Shown here: positions 48,831 through 59,000 of the stretch, in pieces
Position numbering within the stretch: position 1 is the stretch's first letter
Layout of the letters: each line of letters opens with the position of its first letter
DNA from: Streptomonospora mangrovi
GTDB lineage: Bacteria; Actinomycetota; Actinomycetes; Streptosporangiales; Streptosporangiaceae
Direction of reading: 5' to 3'
DNA length: 64,000 nucleotides
Assembly: GCF_027604915.1 (NCBI RefSeq)
Contig: NZ_JAJAQC010000004.1
Location: 124,001-188,000 of the forward strand
Position numbers and translations under genes: made by a program
The notes under the pieces: model-generated
What the model was told of the DNA's origin: nothing
Databases searched by the model: none
The model's input: only the letters and a program-made list of their open reading frames with translations

Positions 48831-50813
48831 CTACAGCCAGGTGGGGCCCCAGCCGCGGTTGTCCGACACCCCGGGGGGCAGGGGCGGGAGCAGGCCCGCG
48901 CCCGGCGGGCCGTCAGCGGAGGGGGTGCTCTCGGGGGCCGTGCTCGACTCTCCGGGGTCGGTCTGAGCGCCCGCAGCGGGCTGCTGGGCGGCCTGGGCCG
49001 CCAAGTCCGCCCCCGAGGTCGGGGCGGGCCGCTCCGGGCCGGTGCCGGCGTCCTCAGCCGCCTCGGCGCGCTCGGCGTCCTCGCGCCCCTCCTGGCCGCC
49101 GGTCCAGTCCTCGTGGGCGCCCGGCCACGGGGCCGGGCGGGCCACGGCCCGCGCCTGCGCCTCGGCCGGCGGCGCCTCCTCGGTGTGGGCCGCGCTCCCC
49201 CACGGGCGGGGGCCGGGCTCGCGCTGTTCGTGCCCGTCGGGCTCGGCGGCGGCGCGCGCCTCCCCCGCGTTGGAGCCTCCGCCCGGCCATTCGCCCCACT
49301 CGCCCCAGGCGAGGGGGGCGCCCTGGGCACCACCGGGCTCCTCGGCGGCGCGCGGCCCGGGGGCGGCGGCCTCGGCGCCGGACTCCCCCGGCCCGCTCAG
49401 CACGTCCCGGCCCTGGCCCTGGGCCTGCGACTGGTGCACCTGGTCCTGCCCCTGGTCCTCGCCGCGCTCGGGCGGCGGCCAGGCGCCGGCGAACGGGTTG
49501 GCGGCGGGCTCAGGCTCCGCGCGCTCGGCCGCGCCCGCCTCTCCCACTCCGCCCGCCTCGCCCGCCTCACGCCCAGGCGCGAGCGGGGCGCCCGCAGGTC
49601 CGGGATCGGCCCCGGGCGCGGAGGTCTGGCCGAAGGAGTCGGGGCCGGGCGCCCCGGCCGCCTCGGCGCCGCCGGGCGGCGTGGTCGGCGCGAACAGCCC
49701 GGCCCCCTCCGAAGCCACGTCGCCCTCGTCGTCCTTGTCGTCCTCGGCGGACATGGCCGCCTCCATCGACTGCCCCGGCACCGCGCGGCCCCACCAGCGC
49801 GCCGCCTCCTCGGCCGAGACCTCCTCCTCGACCTCCAGCCACCCGCGCACGTGGGGGTGGCGCCGCCCGGCGGTCCAGGAGCGCTCGTAGGGCTGGGGCT
49901 CCAGCACCAGCACGCGCTCGCCCTCCACGGTGGGGATGTCAGCGGGCACGCCCTCGTTCCACACCCACGATCCGTCCAGCGCCACCAGGTTCCACCAGCC
50001 CCGGACGACACGCGCCTCGGGGTCGGGCGCGGAGTCGCGGAAGGAGGCGGTCCAGCGGGGGTCGGGCCGCCGTCCGGGCAGGCCGCGCCCCTCGGGGCCG
50101 ATCAGGGCGTCGGCCAGCAGGGTGTGCAGTTGGAAGTTGTCGCCGATGCCGTCGAAGAGCACGCGAAAGCCCCGGCCGGTGGCGCGGTCCAGCACCAGGG
50201 CCGAGGTCGCCTCGGACATGCGCAGCAGTTCGCGCACCTCGTCGAACTCCGGCAGGGCCGAGCGCAACTGGTTGGCGATGGCCACCAGTTCGGCGCGCAG
50301 GCCGGGGTCGGCGCGCACGGCGTTGCGCACCGACGCCTCGCTGAGCATGGTCTTGGCGGCCAGGCCGTGGCGGCGGATGGTCCACCAGCACAGCGTGGCC
50401 GTGGGGGCGGACTCCCCCAGCTCGGCGCTGACGCGCTCCTCGGCGGCCGAGGTGACCTCGTCGGGCTCGGGCGGGGGACCCGAGCCGGTGCGCTCCCAGG
50501 CGTAGAGGAAGACGGCGGCGCCCTGGCCCATGCTGCGCAGCAGCCGCACGACCTCGATGCCGCAGGAGCCGGGGTCGGTGCCCATCTCCACCAGCGCCCC
50601 GGCGACCACGGCCAGGTCGGCGGTGACCCCGGGGACGGTCTGGCCGCCGCCCAGGAAGGGGCCCAGCGCCTCCAGCGCCAGCTCGCGCTCCTCGGCCGGG
50701 ACCTGGGAGGCCAGGTGGTAGACCTGGTGGACCGCTGCGGGGAACCGCTGCGGGTCGGTCGCGACCGAGGCGTCGATCAGCTCCTGGAACGCGGCGCGAA
50801 ACTCATCGATCAC
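48831..50813 (-). CDS. Large protein of unknown function, folded N-terminal half, disordered C-terminal half
   Basis: 660 residues from GTG 50813. Residues 1-350 look folded and mainly helical (FRAAFQELIDASV, CGIEVVRLLRSMGQGAAVFL, CWWTIRRHGLAAKTML, FRVLFDGIGDNFQLHTLL), then an acidic linker. Residues about 350-645 are low-complexity Ala/Gly/Pro/Glu. The chain ends in an ordered-looking Trp motif (SDNRGWGPTWL), suggesting a docking tail. No family, signal peptide or membrane segment is seen. CAAGAT lies six bases before the GTG (leaderless-type). The upstream neighbour is a tyrosine recombinase 34 bp away in the same orientation. Confidence 0.7.
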   Translation of the reverse strand: MIDEFRAAFQELIDASVATDPQRFPAAVHQVYHLASQVPAEERELALEALGPFLGGGQTVPGVTADLAVVAGALVEMGTDPGSCGIEVVRLLRSMGQGAAVFLYAWERTGSGPPPEPDEVTSAAEERVSAELGESAPTATLCWWTIRRHGLAAKTMLSEASVRNAVRADPGLRAELVAIANQLRSALPEFDEVRELLRMSEATSALVLDRATGRGFRVLFDGIGDNFQLHTLLADALIGPEGRGLPGRRPDPRWTASFRDSAPDPEARVVRGWWNLVALDGSWVWNEGVPADIPTVEGERVLVLEPQPYERSWTAGRRHPHVRGWLEVEEEVSAEEAARWWGRAVPGQSMEAAMSAEDDKDDEGDVASEGAGLFAPTTPPGGAEAAGAPGPDSFGQTSAPGADPGPAGAPLAPGREAGEAGGVGEAGAAERAEPEPAANPFAGAWPPPERGEDQGQDQVHQSQAQGQGRDVLSGPGESGAEAAAPGPRAAEEPGGAQGAPLAWGEWGEWPGGGSNAGEARAAAEPDGHEQREPGPRPWGSAAHTEEAPPAEAQARAVARPAPWPGAHEDWTGGQEGREDAERAEAAEDAGTGPERPAPTSGADLAAQAAQQPAAGAQTDPGESSTAPESTPSADGPPGAGLLPPLPPGVSDNRGWGPTWL

Positions 50814-50819
50814 GCACGC

Positions 50820-50825
50820 ATCTTG
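50820..50825 (-). promoter_or_regulatory. -10-like hexamer before the 660-residue protein gene
   Basis: Minus-strand CAAGAT, 6 nt, GTG 50813, inside a short AT-rich stretch (GATATATG) that is rare in this window. Confidence 0.35.
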
Positions 50826-50847
50826 ACATATATCGGGCGTCGGCGCG

Positions 50848-52254
50848 TCACAGGCCCAACCGGGTCACCGCGTTGTCCTCCAGGGGGTTGGCGGTGCGGA
50901 TGTAGCCGTGCACGGTCTGGGCGTTGCTCCAGCGGCCCTGGCGCATGATCTCGCGGTCGCCGGCGCCGCCCAGGGCGGCCTGGGTGGCGAACCCGGCGCG
51001 CAGGGAGTGGCCGCCGAAGTCGTCGGGGTCCAGGCCGGCGCGGCGGGCGTAGCGCTTGACGAGTTCGGCCACGGCCCGGCCCGACAGGGCGGTGTCCTTG
51101 AGGTGGCCGTGGCGGTCGACGGCGACGAACAGGGGGCGGGCGCCGCCGTCGGCCAGGTCGGTGCCGGTGTAGGTGTGGCAGCGGTGCAGGCCGGGTTCGC
51201 GGGCGGGGGCCGCCAGCAGGGCGCGCACGCCGGGGGTGCCGGCGTCGCGGTGGGCCTCGCGCACGTCGGCCCAGTCGGCGAAGGCGCACAGCGGGCAGGT
51301 GTGGGGGCGGCGCCCGCGCGGCAGGGCGACCCGGTCGGCGCGGCGCCCCTCCTGGTCGGTCTTGGTGGCGCCCAGGCGCACCAGCAGCAGCGGCTCGCCG
51401 GTTCGGTAGTCGGTCTCCAGGGTGACGTCGTCGTAGGTGAGGGCGGCCACCTCGCTGCGGCGCAGCGCTCCGGCGAACCCGGTGAGCAGGAGCGCGGCGT
51501 CGCGGCGCCGGGCGGCGCCGTGGGGATGCTCGGCGGCGGGCAGGTGGGCCAGCAGCTCCTCCAGGGTGGCCAGGAGCAGGGGGCGCTTGCGGCGGGGGGC
51601 GGCGCGGCGGCTGCGGCGGATGCCGCGCAGCGTCATGCGCACCACGTCGGAGCGGGTGGGCGAGGCCAGGCCCTGGGCGCCGTGGACGGCGGCGATGGCG
51701 GCGGCCTTGCGTTCCAGGGTGGAGGGGGCCAGCGCCCAGCGGCCGGGGTCGCGTGGGTGCACGGTCTCGGCGGCGGCGGCGAGGTAGACGGCGACGTCGA
51801 CGGGGTCGGCGGGCAGGGCGCGGCGGCCCTCGGCGGCGCACCAGGCGCTGAAGGCGATCCAGTCGGAGCGGTAGGCGCGCAGCGTGTTGGCCGACTGGGC
51901 GGCGGAGAGGTAGCGGCCCAGGGCGGCGGCCTGGGTGTCGTCGAAGCGGCGGCGGACGTCGGCCAGCGCGCGCTCGTCGATGAGGACGCTGTGGGGGCCG
52001 GCGGCCAGGCGCCGCAGCACGGGGGCGGGGACGGCGGCGACCTCCCCGCCCGCCTCGCCCGCGTCACCGTCGGCATCGGCGGCATCGGCGGCGAAGGCCG
52101 CCACAGCGGCGGCCGGCGCGGCGCCGTCGCCACCCCCTGCGCCGTCAACGGCGTCGTCGGGGGCGCCGGGCGGGGCGCCCGCCGCCCGCGCGGCGGGCGC
52201 GGGGCCGCTGGGGGCCGGGGTGTCCTCATGGGTGCTCGGGGTCTCCACGGGCAC
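50848..52254 (-). CDS. Tyrosine recombinase/integrase with Cys insertion
   Basis: 468 residues from GTG 52254 (no RBS; an internal start nearer residue 75 is possible because residues 1-75 are disordered). The core-binding domain spans about 95-215 (LSAAQSANTLRAYRSDW). The catalytic set is Arg265 (AGALRRSEV), Lys298 (ATKTDQ), His416 and Arg419 (GGHSLRAGFAT), Trp442 in the second-His position (QGRWSN) and Tyr451 (VHGYIR). An insertion before box II contains HTCPLC and HRCH, possibly a zinc site. No element ends or cargo genes are visible. Confidence 0.85.
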   Translation of the reverse strand: MPVETPSTHEDTPAPSGPAPAARAAGAPPGAPDDAVDGAGGGDGAAPAAAVAAFAADAADADGDAGEAGGEVAAVPAPVLRRLAAGPHSVLIDERALADVRRRFDDTQAAALGRYLSAAQSANTLRAYRSDWIAFSAWCAAEGRRALPADPVDVAVYLAAAAETVHPRDPGRWALAPSTLERKAAAIAAVHGAQGLASPTRSDVVRMTLRGIRRSRRAAPRRKRPLLLATLEELLAHLPAAEHPHGAARRRDAALLLTGFAGALRRSEVAALTYDDVTLETDYRTGEPLLLVRLGATKTDQEGRRADRVALPRGRRPHTCPLCAFADWADVREAHRDAGTPGVRALLAAPAREPGLHRCHTYTGTDLADGGARPLFVAVDRHGHLKDTALSGRAVAELVKRYARRAGLDPDDFGGHSLRAGFATQAALGGAGDREIMRQGRWSNAQTVHGYIRTANPLEDNAVTRLGL

Positions 52255-52297
52255 CCATGATGGCCCATCGCGGCTCGCGGCCGTGGGCGGCGCGGCG

Positions 52298-52834
52298 CTA
52301 CCGCCCGCCGGAGGGCGGCTCGGCGGTCAGCCCGGTGCGGACGGCGTCGAACAGTTCGGCCGGGGAGGCCAGCAGGAACAGCGGCACCGCCGAGACCACC
52401 AGGGCCGCTCCGAACAGCAGGGCCGCGATGCGGCGGCGCATCAGCACGGCGGCCGCCGCCCCCGCCAGGGGCACCCCCAGCGCGCACACCAGCAGCCCCA
52501 GCAGGTACCAGGCGGTGGCGCGCATGCCGGCGCCCGCGGCGGGTTCGCCCACCAGCGCGAACCCCTCGGCCAGGAAGAACACCAGGAACAGCGGGGACCC
52601 CAGCAGCCACACCGCCGCCAGGACGATCCACACCGCCACGGGCCAGCGGCGGCGGTCGTCCAGGACCACCGGGGTGCGGCTGACGCGGCGGCGCGGGGCG
52701 GCGGCGCCGTCCTCGGCCGGCGGCGCGGCCGGGGCCGCGCTGTCGGGGTCGCGGTCCTGGGTGGCGGCGGCCGGCGCGCCGGCCCGCGCCGGGGCGCGGC
52801 CGGCGGGGCGGCGCTTCCTCTTCTTGGGCGACAC
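52298..52834 (-). CDS. Three-helix membrane protein of unknown function
   Basis: 178 residues from GTG 52834 (GGAGG at 4-5 nt). A basic, Lys/Arg/Pro-rich cytosolic N-terminus (residues 1-60, SPKKRKRRPAGRAPARAG) precedes three hydrophobic segments (about 64-88, 104-125 and 132-152). No family is recognised. The basic head may contact nucleic acid or lipid head groups, which is inference. Confidence 0.65.
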   Translation of the reverse strand: MSPKKRKRRPAGRAPARAGAPAAATQDRDPDSAAPAAPPAEDGAAAPRRRVSRTPVVLDDRRRWPVAVWIVLAAVWLLGSPLFLVFFLAEGFALVGEPAAGAGMRATAWYLLGLLVCALGVPLAGAAAAVLMRRRIAALLFGAALVVSAVPLFLLASPAELFDAVRTGLTAEPPSGGR

Positions 52835-52899
52835 GGGTCCTCCGTGGGGCGGGTGATCGGGCTGGCCCCAACGTAGCGGCCGCGCGGAGGTGGCCGGGA

Positions 52900-53211
52900 C
52901 TAACCGATGGCCAGGTGGATGGCGGCGACGTAGACGACCGGCCAGCCCAGCAGCGCCAGCGACCACAGGGCGGCGCGGCGGTCACCGGCGACGGTGGTGA
53001 TGGCGGCGGCCAGCAGCGGCAGGCCCACCGAGACGCTGAAGCCCAGGGTGTACCACTCGGCCGCCGACTCGCTGCCGGCCGAGATGGCCCTGAGGTAGCC
53101 GACGGGCCCCAGCACCAGGCACAGGACGCCCAGCAGGCCGGCGGTGATCCGGACCCCCAGCGGGTGGCGGGTGTTGCGCGCCGATCGGTCTCCGTTCTCT
53201 ATAGGCGTCAA
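52900..53211 (-). CDS. Small three-helix membrane protein, TTG start
   Basis: 103 residues. No ATG or GTG is available in frame. TTG 53211 has AAGGA seven bases upstream and begins LTPIENGDRSARNT. Three hydrophobic segments follow (ITAGLLGVLCLVLGPVGYL, VGLPLLAAAITTV, LLGWPVVYVAAIHLAIG). The function is unknown. The preceding gap (53212-53480) shows no other feature. Confidence 0.6.
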   Translation of the reverse strand: MTPIENGDRSARNTRHPLGVRITAGLLGVLCLVLGPVGYLRAISAGSESAAEWYTLGFSVSVGLPLLAAAITTVAGDRRAALWSLALLGWPVVYVAAIHLAIG

Positions 53212-53480
53212 CGGGGGATCCTTCTCCCAACAGGACGGCCGCCGCCGGGGCGGCGGGCGGTGCGGACGGGGGGCGGGCACGTGGCGCCCCCGCGGGGCGC
53301 GGGCGGGCCGCGGTGCCTCCGCTCCGATTGTCGGGCATGTCGGGAGTGGTCGGCGCGGCCTCGGTGCCCTACCGACATCCAACTCCGCCCGCGCCCGATG
53401 ATCAAGGGTTTGCCCGGGCGGGGCGGAGCGGTGTGGCGGGGATGACCCGCGCCGGCGGCCGGCGGGCGGCCGCGCCGGCC

Positions 53481-54851
53481 TCAGCGGTGGGCGGCGTGCT
53501 CGGCGGGCAGGGTGCCCGGGGCGGCCGGGAAGGTGTCGCGGCGCGGCAGGGTCAGCGCGCACACCGCCATCAGCGCGGGCAGGACCAGCGCCCACATGAA
53601 CGCCGCGCCGTAGCCGCCGGCGGCCACGGCCACCGTGTTGAGCAGGGCCAGGCCGATCGCGCCGCCCAGTTGGGAGGAGGTGTTCTGCATGCCCCCGGCC
53701 AGGCCCTGCTCGTCGCGGGGCACCCCGGTGGTGGCGGCGATCAGGGAGGGCGCGTAGCTGAGGCCGCCGCTGACGCCCATGAGGACCACGCCGGGCAGCA
53801 CATGGGTCCAGTAGGAGCCGCCCTCGGTGATGAACATGAGGGCGGCCAGGGAGCAGGCGGTGGCCGCGGCGGCGGCCAGGAACATGGTGCGCACGCCGAC
53901 CTTGGCGGCCATGGCGCCCGAGCGGGTGGACAGCAGCACGATGACGGCGCTGGCCGGGATCAGCCCCAGCCCGGCCTGGGTGGCGCTCATGCCCAGTTCG
54001 TTTTGCATGTAGAAGCTGCTGAACCAGTTGACGGCGTGGACGGTGGGCACGCCCAGCACGGTGAACAGGTTGGCCACGCGCACGTAGGGGTTGGCCAGCA
54101 GGCCCAGGCGCACGATGGGCTGGCGCACGCGGCGCTCGACCACGACGAAGGCGGCGATGAGGCCGGCGCCGGCCACGGCGAAGAGCATGACGGTGAGGTC
54201 CACGCCGTCCTCGGCGGTGACGGCGGCGGTGACGATGGAGACCGCGCCGCAGGTCAGCAGCAGGGCGCCGCCGATGTCGATGCGGCCGGGGGCGCGGGCG
54301 GGGTCGCGCGGCAGCAGCCAGACCACCGCGACCAGCAGCACGATGGCGGCGGGGACGTTGATGAGGAACACCCAGCGCCACCCGGCGAGGTCGGCGACGA
54401 CGCCGCCCAGCGCGCTGCCGGCCAGGGTGCCGGCGGTGCCCACCGCGCTCCAGATGCTCAACGCGCGGTTGCGGGCCAGGCCCTCGGGGTAGCGCGTGGT
54501 GACCATCGCGAAGGCGGCCGGGGAGGCGAAGGCGGCGCCCAGGCCCTGGGCGGCGCGGCCGGCGAAGAGCAGCGCGGGGGTGTCGGCCAGGCCGCACAGC
54601 AGCGAGGCGGCGGTAAATAGGGATAGGCCGGCAATGAGGGTGATGCGGTGACCGAAAAGGTCTCCGGTGCGGCCGCCGACCACCAGGAAGCCGCCGAAGG
54701 CCACCAAGTAGGCCGCACCCACCCACGGCAGATTCGCTTCGTCGACGCGCAAATCCGCGGCGATTGCGGGCAGGGCCGTGACCACGATCGCGTCGATCAT
54801 GAGCAGGACTTGGACGAGGCAGAGCAGAGGCAAGAAGAAAAGGCGGCTCAT
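53481..54851 (-). CDS. MFS transporter, DHA2 family (EmrB/QacA-like drug efflux)
   Basis: 456 residues from ATG 54851 with 13-14 membrane helices. Helix 1 carries the acidic residue (LLMIDAIVVTALPAI). Motif A reads GGRTGDLFGHR, and motif C in helix 5 is AGSALGGVVADLAGWRWVF with NVPAA. It exports cationic or hydrophobic drugs by proton antiport. CACTAT lies exactly 7 nt before the ATG, and GGAA may add weak RBS function. It is divergent from a LysR gene, so the LysR protein is its probable regulator. Confidence 0.92.
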   Translation of the reverse strand: MSRLFFLPLLCLVQVLLMIDAIVVTALPAIAADLRVDEANLPWVGAAYLVAFGGFLVVGGRTGDLFGHRITLIAGLSLFTAASLLCGLADTPALLFAGRAAQGLGAAFASPAAFAMVTTRYPEGLARNRALSIWSAVGTAGTLAGSALGGVVADLAGWRWVFLINVPAAIVLLVAVVWLLPRDPARAPGRIDIGGALLLTCGAVSIVTAAVTAEDGVDLTVMLFAVAGAGLIAAFVVVERRVRQPIVRLGLLANPYVRVANLFTVLGVPTVHAVNWFSSFYMQNELGMSATQAGLGLIPASAVIVLLSTRSGAMAAKVGVRTMFLAAAAATACSLAALMFITEGGSYWTHVLPGVVLMGVSGGLSYAPSLIAATTGVPRDEQGLAGGMQNTSSQLGGAIGLALLNTVAVAAGGYGAAFMWALVLPALMAVCALTLPRRDTFPAAPGTLPAEHAAHR

Positions 54852-54858
54852 GTTTCCG

Positions 54859-54864
54859 ATAGTG
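54859..54864 (-). promoter_or_regulatory. -10-like hexamer of the DHA2 pump gene, leaderless spacing
   Basis: Minus-strand CACTAT, 7 nt, ATG 54851. TTGACG precedes it too closely to be the -35. Confidence 0.4.
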
Positions 54865-54923
54865 CCGTCAATTGTTTCCAGGCGTCCAACACCATTCTTG
54901 GCACCATTCACGCGGTTGCGTTG

Positions 54924-54929
54924 TTAATC
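54924..54929 (+). promoter_or_regulatory. -10-like hexamer of the LysR gene, leaderless spacing
   Basis: TTAATC, 7 nt, GTG 54937 (or TAATCT with 6 nt). It lies in an AT-rich intergenic region of 85 bp shared with the divergent pump gene. Confidence 0.45.
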
Positions 54930-54936
54930 TCGGCAC

Positions 54937-55899
54937 GTGTACTCCGACATTCATCCACGCCTGCTACGGACATTCGTCGCCGTTGCGGAGGAATTGCATT
55001 TCGGCCGGGCGGCCGGGCGCCTCTACGCGGCGCAGCAGTCCGTCAGCCGCGACATCAGACGCCTGGAGCGCGACCTGGGCGTGCACCTGTTCACCCGCAG
55101 CACCCGGGCGGTGGGGCTGACACCGGCCGGGGAGCGGCTGCTGCCGCGCGCCCGCCGGCTGCTGGCCCTGCACGACGAACTGGTGGCCGACGCCAGCGCC
55201 CAGCGCCGCCCGCTGCTGGTGGACATCAACAACCCGGGCGCCACCGCCGGCACGGTGCTCAACGAGGCCCGCCGCATGGCGCCCGAGGCCGAACTGATGG
55301 CGCGCTTCCACGGCGGGCTGACCGCCAGCGCCGAGGAGATCCTGGCCCACCGGCTGGATGTGGCCTTCGGCCGGGTCGCCGGGTTGGAGCCCCGCGTGCG
55401 CACCTGGCTGCGCCAGGTGCCGGTGCGCCTGGAGCCGCTGGGGCTGATGCTGGTGGAGGACCACCCGCTGGCCGGCTGCGAGCGCATCGCGCTGCCCGCC
55501 CTGGCCGGGCGCCACCGCGTCGACGCCATGATGGGCAGCCCCGAGACCGCCGAGTGGACCGACCTGGGCCGGCGGCTGCTGGCCGAGCGCGGCATCACCA
55601 TGGCCCCGCCGCGCACCCGGCCCACCGGCGCCGAGGAGATGGCGCTGTACATCCGGCGCCACCGCGACCCGGTTCTGGTGAGCATGCAGCTACCGCCGGC
55701 GGCCGGCACGGTGGTACGCCCGCTGGTGGACCCGGTGCCGCTGAGCCTGGTCAGCATGGTCTTCGACAGCGCGCTGCGCCACCCGGGCCTGGACGCGCTG
55801 CTGCGGGCCGCCGAGAAGCTGGCCGCCGCCGAGGACTGGATGCGCCGCCCCGCCGGTGCCTGGCTGCCCGCCGAGGACGCCGCGCTGCTGCCCGAGTGA
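54937..55899 (+). CDS. LysR-family transcriptional regulator
   Basis: 320 residues from GTG 54937. [22 protein letters not shown], then [20 protein letters not shown]. The effector domain is of the usual length. It is divergent from the DHA2 efflux pump with only 85 bp between, so it probably regulates the pump in response to a pumped compound. No clear T-N11-A box could be singled out. Confidence 0.9.
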   Translation: MYSDIHPRLLRTFVAVAEELHFGRAAGRLYAAQQSVSRDIRRLERDLGVHLFTRSTRAVGLTPAGERLLPRARRLLALHDELVADASAQRRPLLVDINNPGATAGTVLNEARRMAPEAELMARFHGGLTASAEEILAHRLDVAFGRVAGLEPRVRTWLRQVPVRLEPLGLMLVEDHPLAGCERIALPALAGRHRVDAMMGSPETAEWTDLGRRLLAERGITMAPPRTRPTGAEEMALYIRRHRDPVLVSMQLPPAAGTVVRPLVDPVPLSLVSMVFDSALRHPGLDALLRAAEKLAAAEDWMRRPAGAWLPAEDAALLPE

Positions 55900-56018
55900 G
55901 GCCGCGCGCCTTTCGCCGCGCCCCCCTGAGCCCCCACCAGGGCCGCCGCAGCCCCACACGCCGTCCCCGTTCCGGTGGCGTGGCAGCGGCGCGCACGGCC
56001 CGCGCGGCGCCGTTTCCG

Positions 56019-59000
56019 TCAGCGCGGCCGCGGCCAGGGCCGCGCCCGCTCGCACAGGCCGGCGAACCCGGCCAGCACCCGCAGCTCGGCCACCGAGCGC
56101 GGCGCCGAGGCCGCCAGGTGGGGGGAGTACACCAGCACCGCCACGGTCTGGGCGCGCGAGAGCGCCACGTTGAGCCGGTTGCGCGAGAGCACGAAGTCCA
56201 GCCCCCGGGGGGCGTCCAGGGCGCTGGAGACGGTCATCGAGCAGATGACGGCCGGGGCCTCCTGGCCCTGGAAGCGGTCGACCGTGCCCACCCGCACCTC
56301 GCCCAGCCCGGCCGCCTCCAGCGCCTGGCGCAGCGCCCGCACCTGGAGGTTGTAGGGCGCCACCACCAGGATGTCCTCGCCGGTGATCTCGCGCGGGGCG
56401 GTGGCGCCGGGTTCGCGGTAGGAGCGGCCCACCAGGCCGGCGGCGGCGCCCACCACGGCGGCGACCTCCTCGGGGCTGTGGGTGGCGCGCCCGGTGTGGG
56501 CCACCGGCAGCGCGTAGAGGCCGGGCTCCACCCCCGACATGGCGCGTTCGGCGGCCACCGGGTGGGCGGTGAGGCGGCCCCGGTAGGACAGGTGGGACAC
56601 CGGCGCGCACACCGCCGGGTGCATGCGGCGGGTCTGGTCCAGGAAGTAGCCCAGGGAGGGGTCGATGATCTCGGCGCCGCCGACCAGGTGCTCCAGCGCC
56701 GAGGAGGCCGCGCCGGGGGCGTGGGCGCCCTGCACCACCTGCGGGAGCTGCTGGGGGTCGCCCAGCAGCACCAAATCGCGGGCGGCGGCCGAGACGGCGA
56801 GGGTGTCGGCCAGCGCGAACTGCCCGGCCTCGTCGATGATGAGGACGTCCAGGGGGTCGGCGGTCATCGCCTCGTTGGCGAAGTTCCAGGCGGTGCCGCC
56901 CACGAGGTGGCCCCCGGGGCGGCCGGCGCGCCAGGCCGCCAGCTCCTTGGGGCTCTTGGGCTGGTCCCAGGGGGCCTTGGGGTCGGGCTTCTTGGCCGGG
57001 CGCTTGGCGCAGGGCAGGTCCCGGCCGGCGATGCGGGCCGCCTGCACGGCCGAGGCCAGCACGTTCTCCACGGCCTTGTGGCTGGTGGAGCACACGCCCA
57101 CGGTGCGGCCGGCGGCCACCAGGTGGGTGATCAGCCGCGCGGCCAGGTAGGTCTTGCCCGCGCCGGGCGGCCCCTGCACCGCCAGGTAGGAGCCGTCCAG
57201 GGCGTCGACGGCGGCGATGGCGGCGGCCACCAGGTCGCCGCCGTGGTCGGCGGGGTCGGGCAGGGGCGCGCCGGTGCGGGTGCGCGGCGGGGTGCGGCGC
57301 AGCACGTCGATGCCGGCGGAGGCGGGCAGGTGGGGCAGGTCGGCCAGCGCGGCCTCGGCCAGCCCCCACAGGGCGGTGTCCTTGGGCGAGGAGCGCACGG
57401 GGGCGCCCGGCAGCACCGCCGCCGGCGCCCGCGCGTAGGTCTGGCCGGGCGCGGAGGTCTCGACCAGGGTGAGGCGGTCGGCGGAGGCGGTCTCGACCAC
57501 GGCGTCGACGGTGTCGGCCTCCTGGCCGGGCGCGCCGGGGTAGAGCAGGCGCACGCCGTCGCCGGTGGTGAAGGGGTGGGGGCGGGCGGGGTCGGCGCGC
57601 AGCTCGATCTCGCGGCGCAGCTTGCGCTGGCGCCCGGTGGGCTCCTGCCAGTCGCCCACGCGCGCCCGCACCGGCACCAGGCAGTCGTTGTCGGCCTCCA
57701 ACTCCTCCATGGGCGCCGAGACGCGGCGGAAGTAGTCCCACCAGGAGGGGTTCTCCTCGCGGCGGTAGTAGCCGGCCAGGGCCGCCAGCAGCGCGCGGGC
57801 CCGCTGGTCGGGGGTGCGCTCGGCGGGGTCCTCGGGCACGCCGGCCAGCAGCGGCTCGGTGAGGGCGCGCAGCCGCGCCTCCTGCTCCTCGCGGCGGCGC
57901 CGCCGCTCGGCGGCGGCCTCGTCGGCGTCCTCGGCGCTCAGCTCGCCCTGGGCGGCGGGGCGGGCGGTGATGCCGTGCTCGGTGCGCAGGCCCTCCAGCC
58001 AGGCGCGCAGCCGGGCGGTGGAGACGCAGTCGTCGCGGTTGTAGTCGGCGATGGCGCGCAGCACCTTGTCGGCGCGCTCGGACTCCCCGGCCTCGGCGGC
58101 CGACAGGTAGTCGGCGTAGGCGTCGATGCTGGAGGTGGCGGTGGTGACCTCGCCGGAGCGGCCGCCGCCCAGGTAGAGGGGTTCGAGGTACTTGATGGAG
58201 TAGGAGCGCTGGGAGACCCGCAGGCTCTTCTTGACGGCGGTGAACAGGTCGACCAGGCGGCGGTGGCGCAGGAGTTCGTCGACCTCGCTCTCACGGGTGG
58301 CGAAGGCGGCGGCCAGCAGCTTGAGCCGGTCGGCCTCATAGGAGGCGTAGTGGTAGACGTGGGCGCCGGGGTCGGCGTCGACGCGGGCGCACACGAAGTC
58401 CACGAACTCCTCGAAGGCGCGCTTCTCGGCGGCGCGGTCGTGGGCCCAGAAGGCGTGGAACTCCTCGGCGCCACCGTCGCCGTCGAGGGTGACCGCGCCG
58501 AACAGGTACTCCAGGCCGCGGCCGTCGGCGCCGTCGAAGTAGGGGTAGCCCTCCATGTCGAAGAACACGTCGCCGGGGCTGGGGGCGGGCAGCCCGGCCA
58601 GTCCTTCGGGGGCGTAGACCTCGGCGATGACGGTGCCCTGGGGGTCGGCGGCGGTGCGGGTGGCGTCCTGGCGCACCTGGAGCGCGGCCTGGTCGCGCAG
58701 CCGCCGGAAGGAGTGGCGCGGCATGGCGGGCGGGCGGTCGTCCTCGTCGGCGCAGGCCAGGGCGTCGATGGTGGCGATCCCCGACTCCGCCAGGCGGCGG
58801 GCCTGGTCGGTGCGCAGGCCGGCGACCAGGGACAGGTGGCGGGCCTCGGCGCGCCCGGCGGCGCACTGGGCGGCGTAGCCGCAGCCCTCGCAGGCCGGGC
58901 GGGGCTCGCCCCACAGGGGGTCGGGCAGGCGGGCCGGGTGGCGCAGCCGCTCCAGCAGGCGGGCGCGGACCCCGGCCAGGACGGGGGCGAACTCGGCGAC

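Noticed and set aside
33256..52254. An integrative element between the two tyrosine recombinases
   Set aside because: No transfer, replication, excision or phage structural genes occur between them, no tRNA-derived att repeat was found, and the intervening genes look chromosomal.
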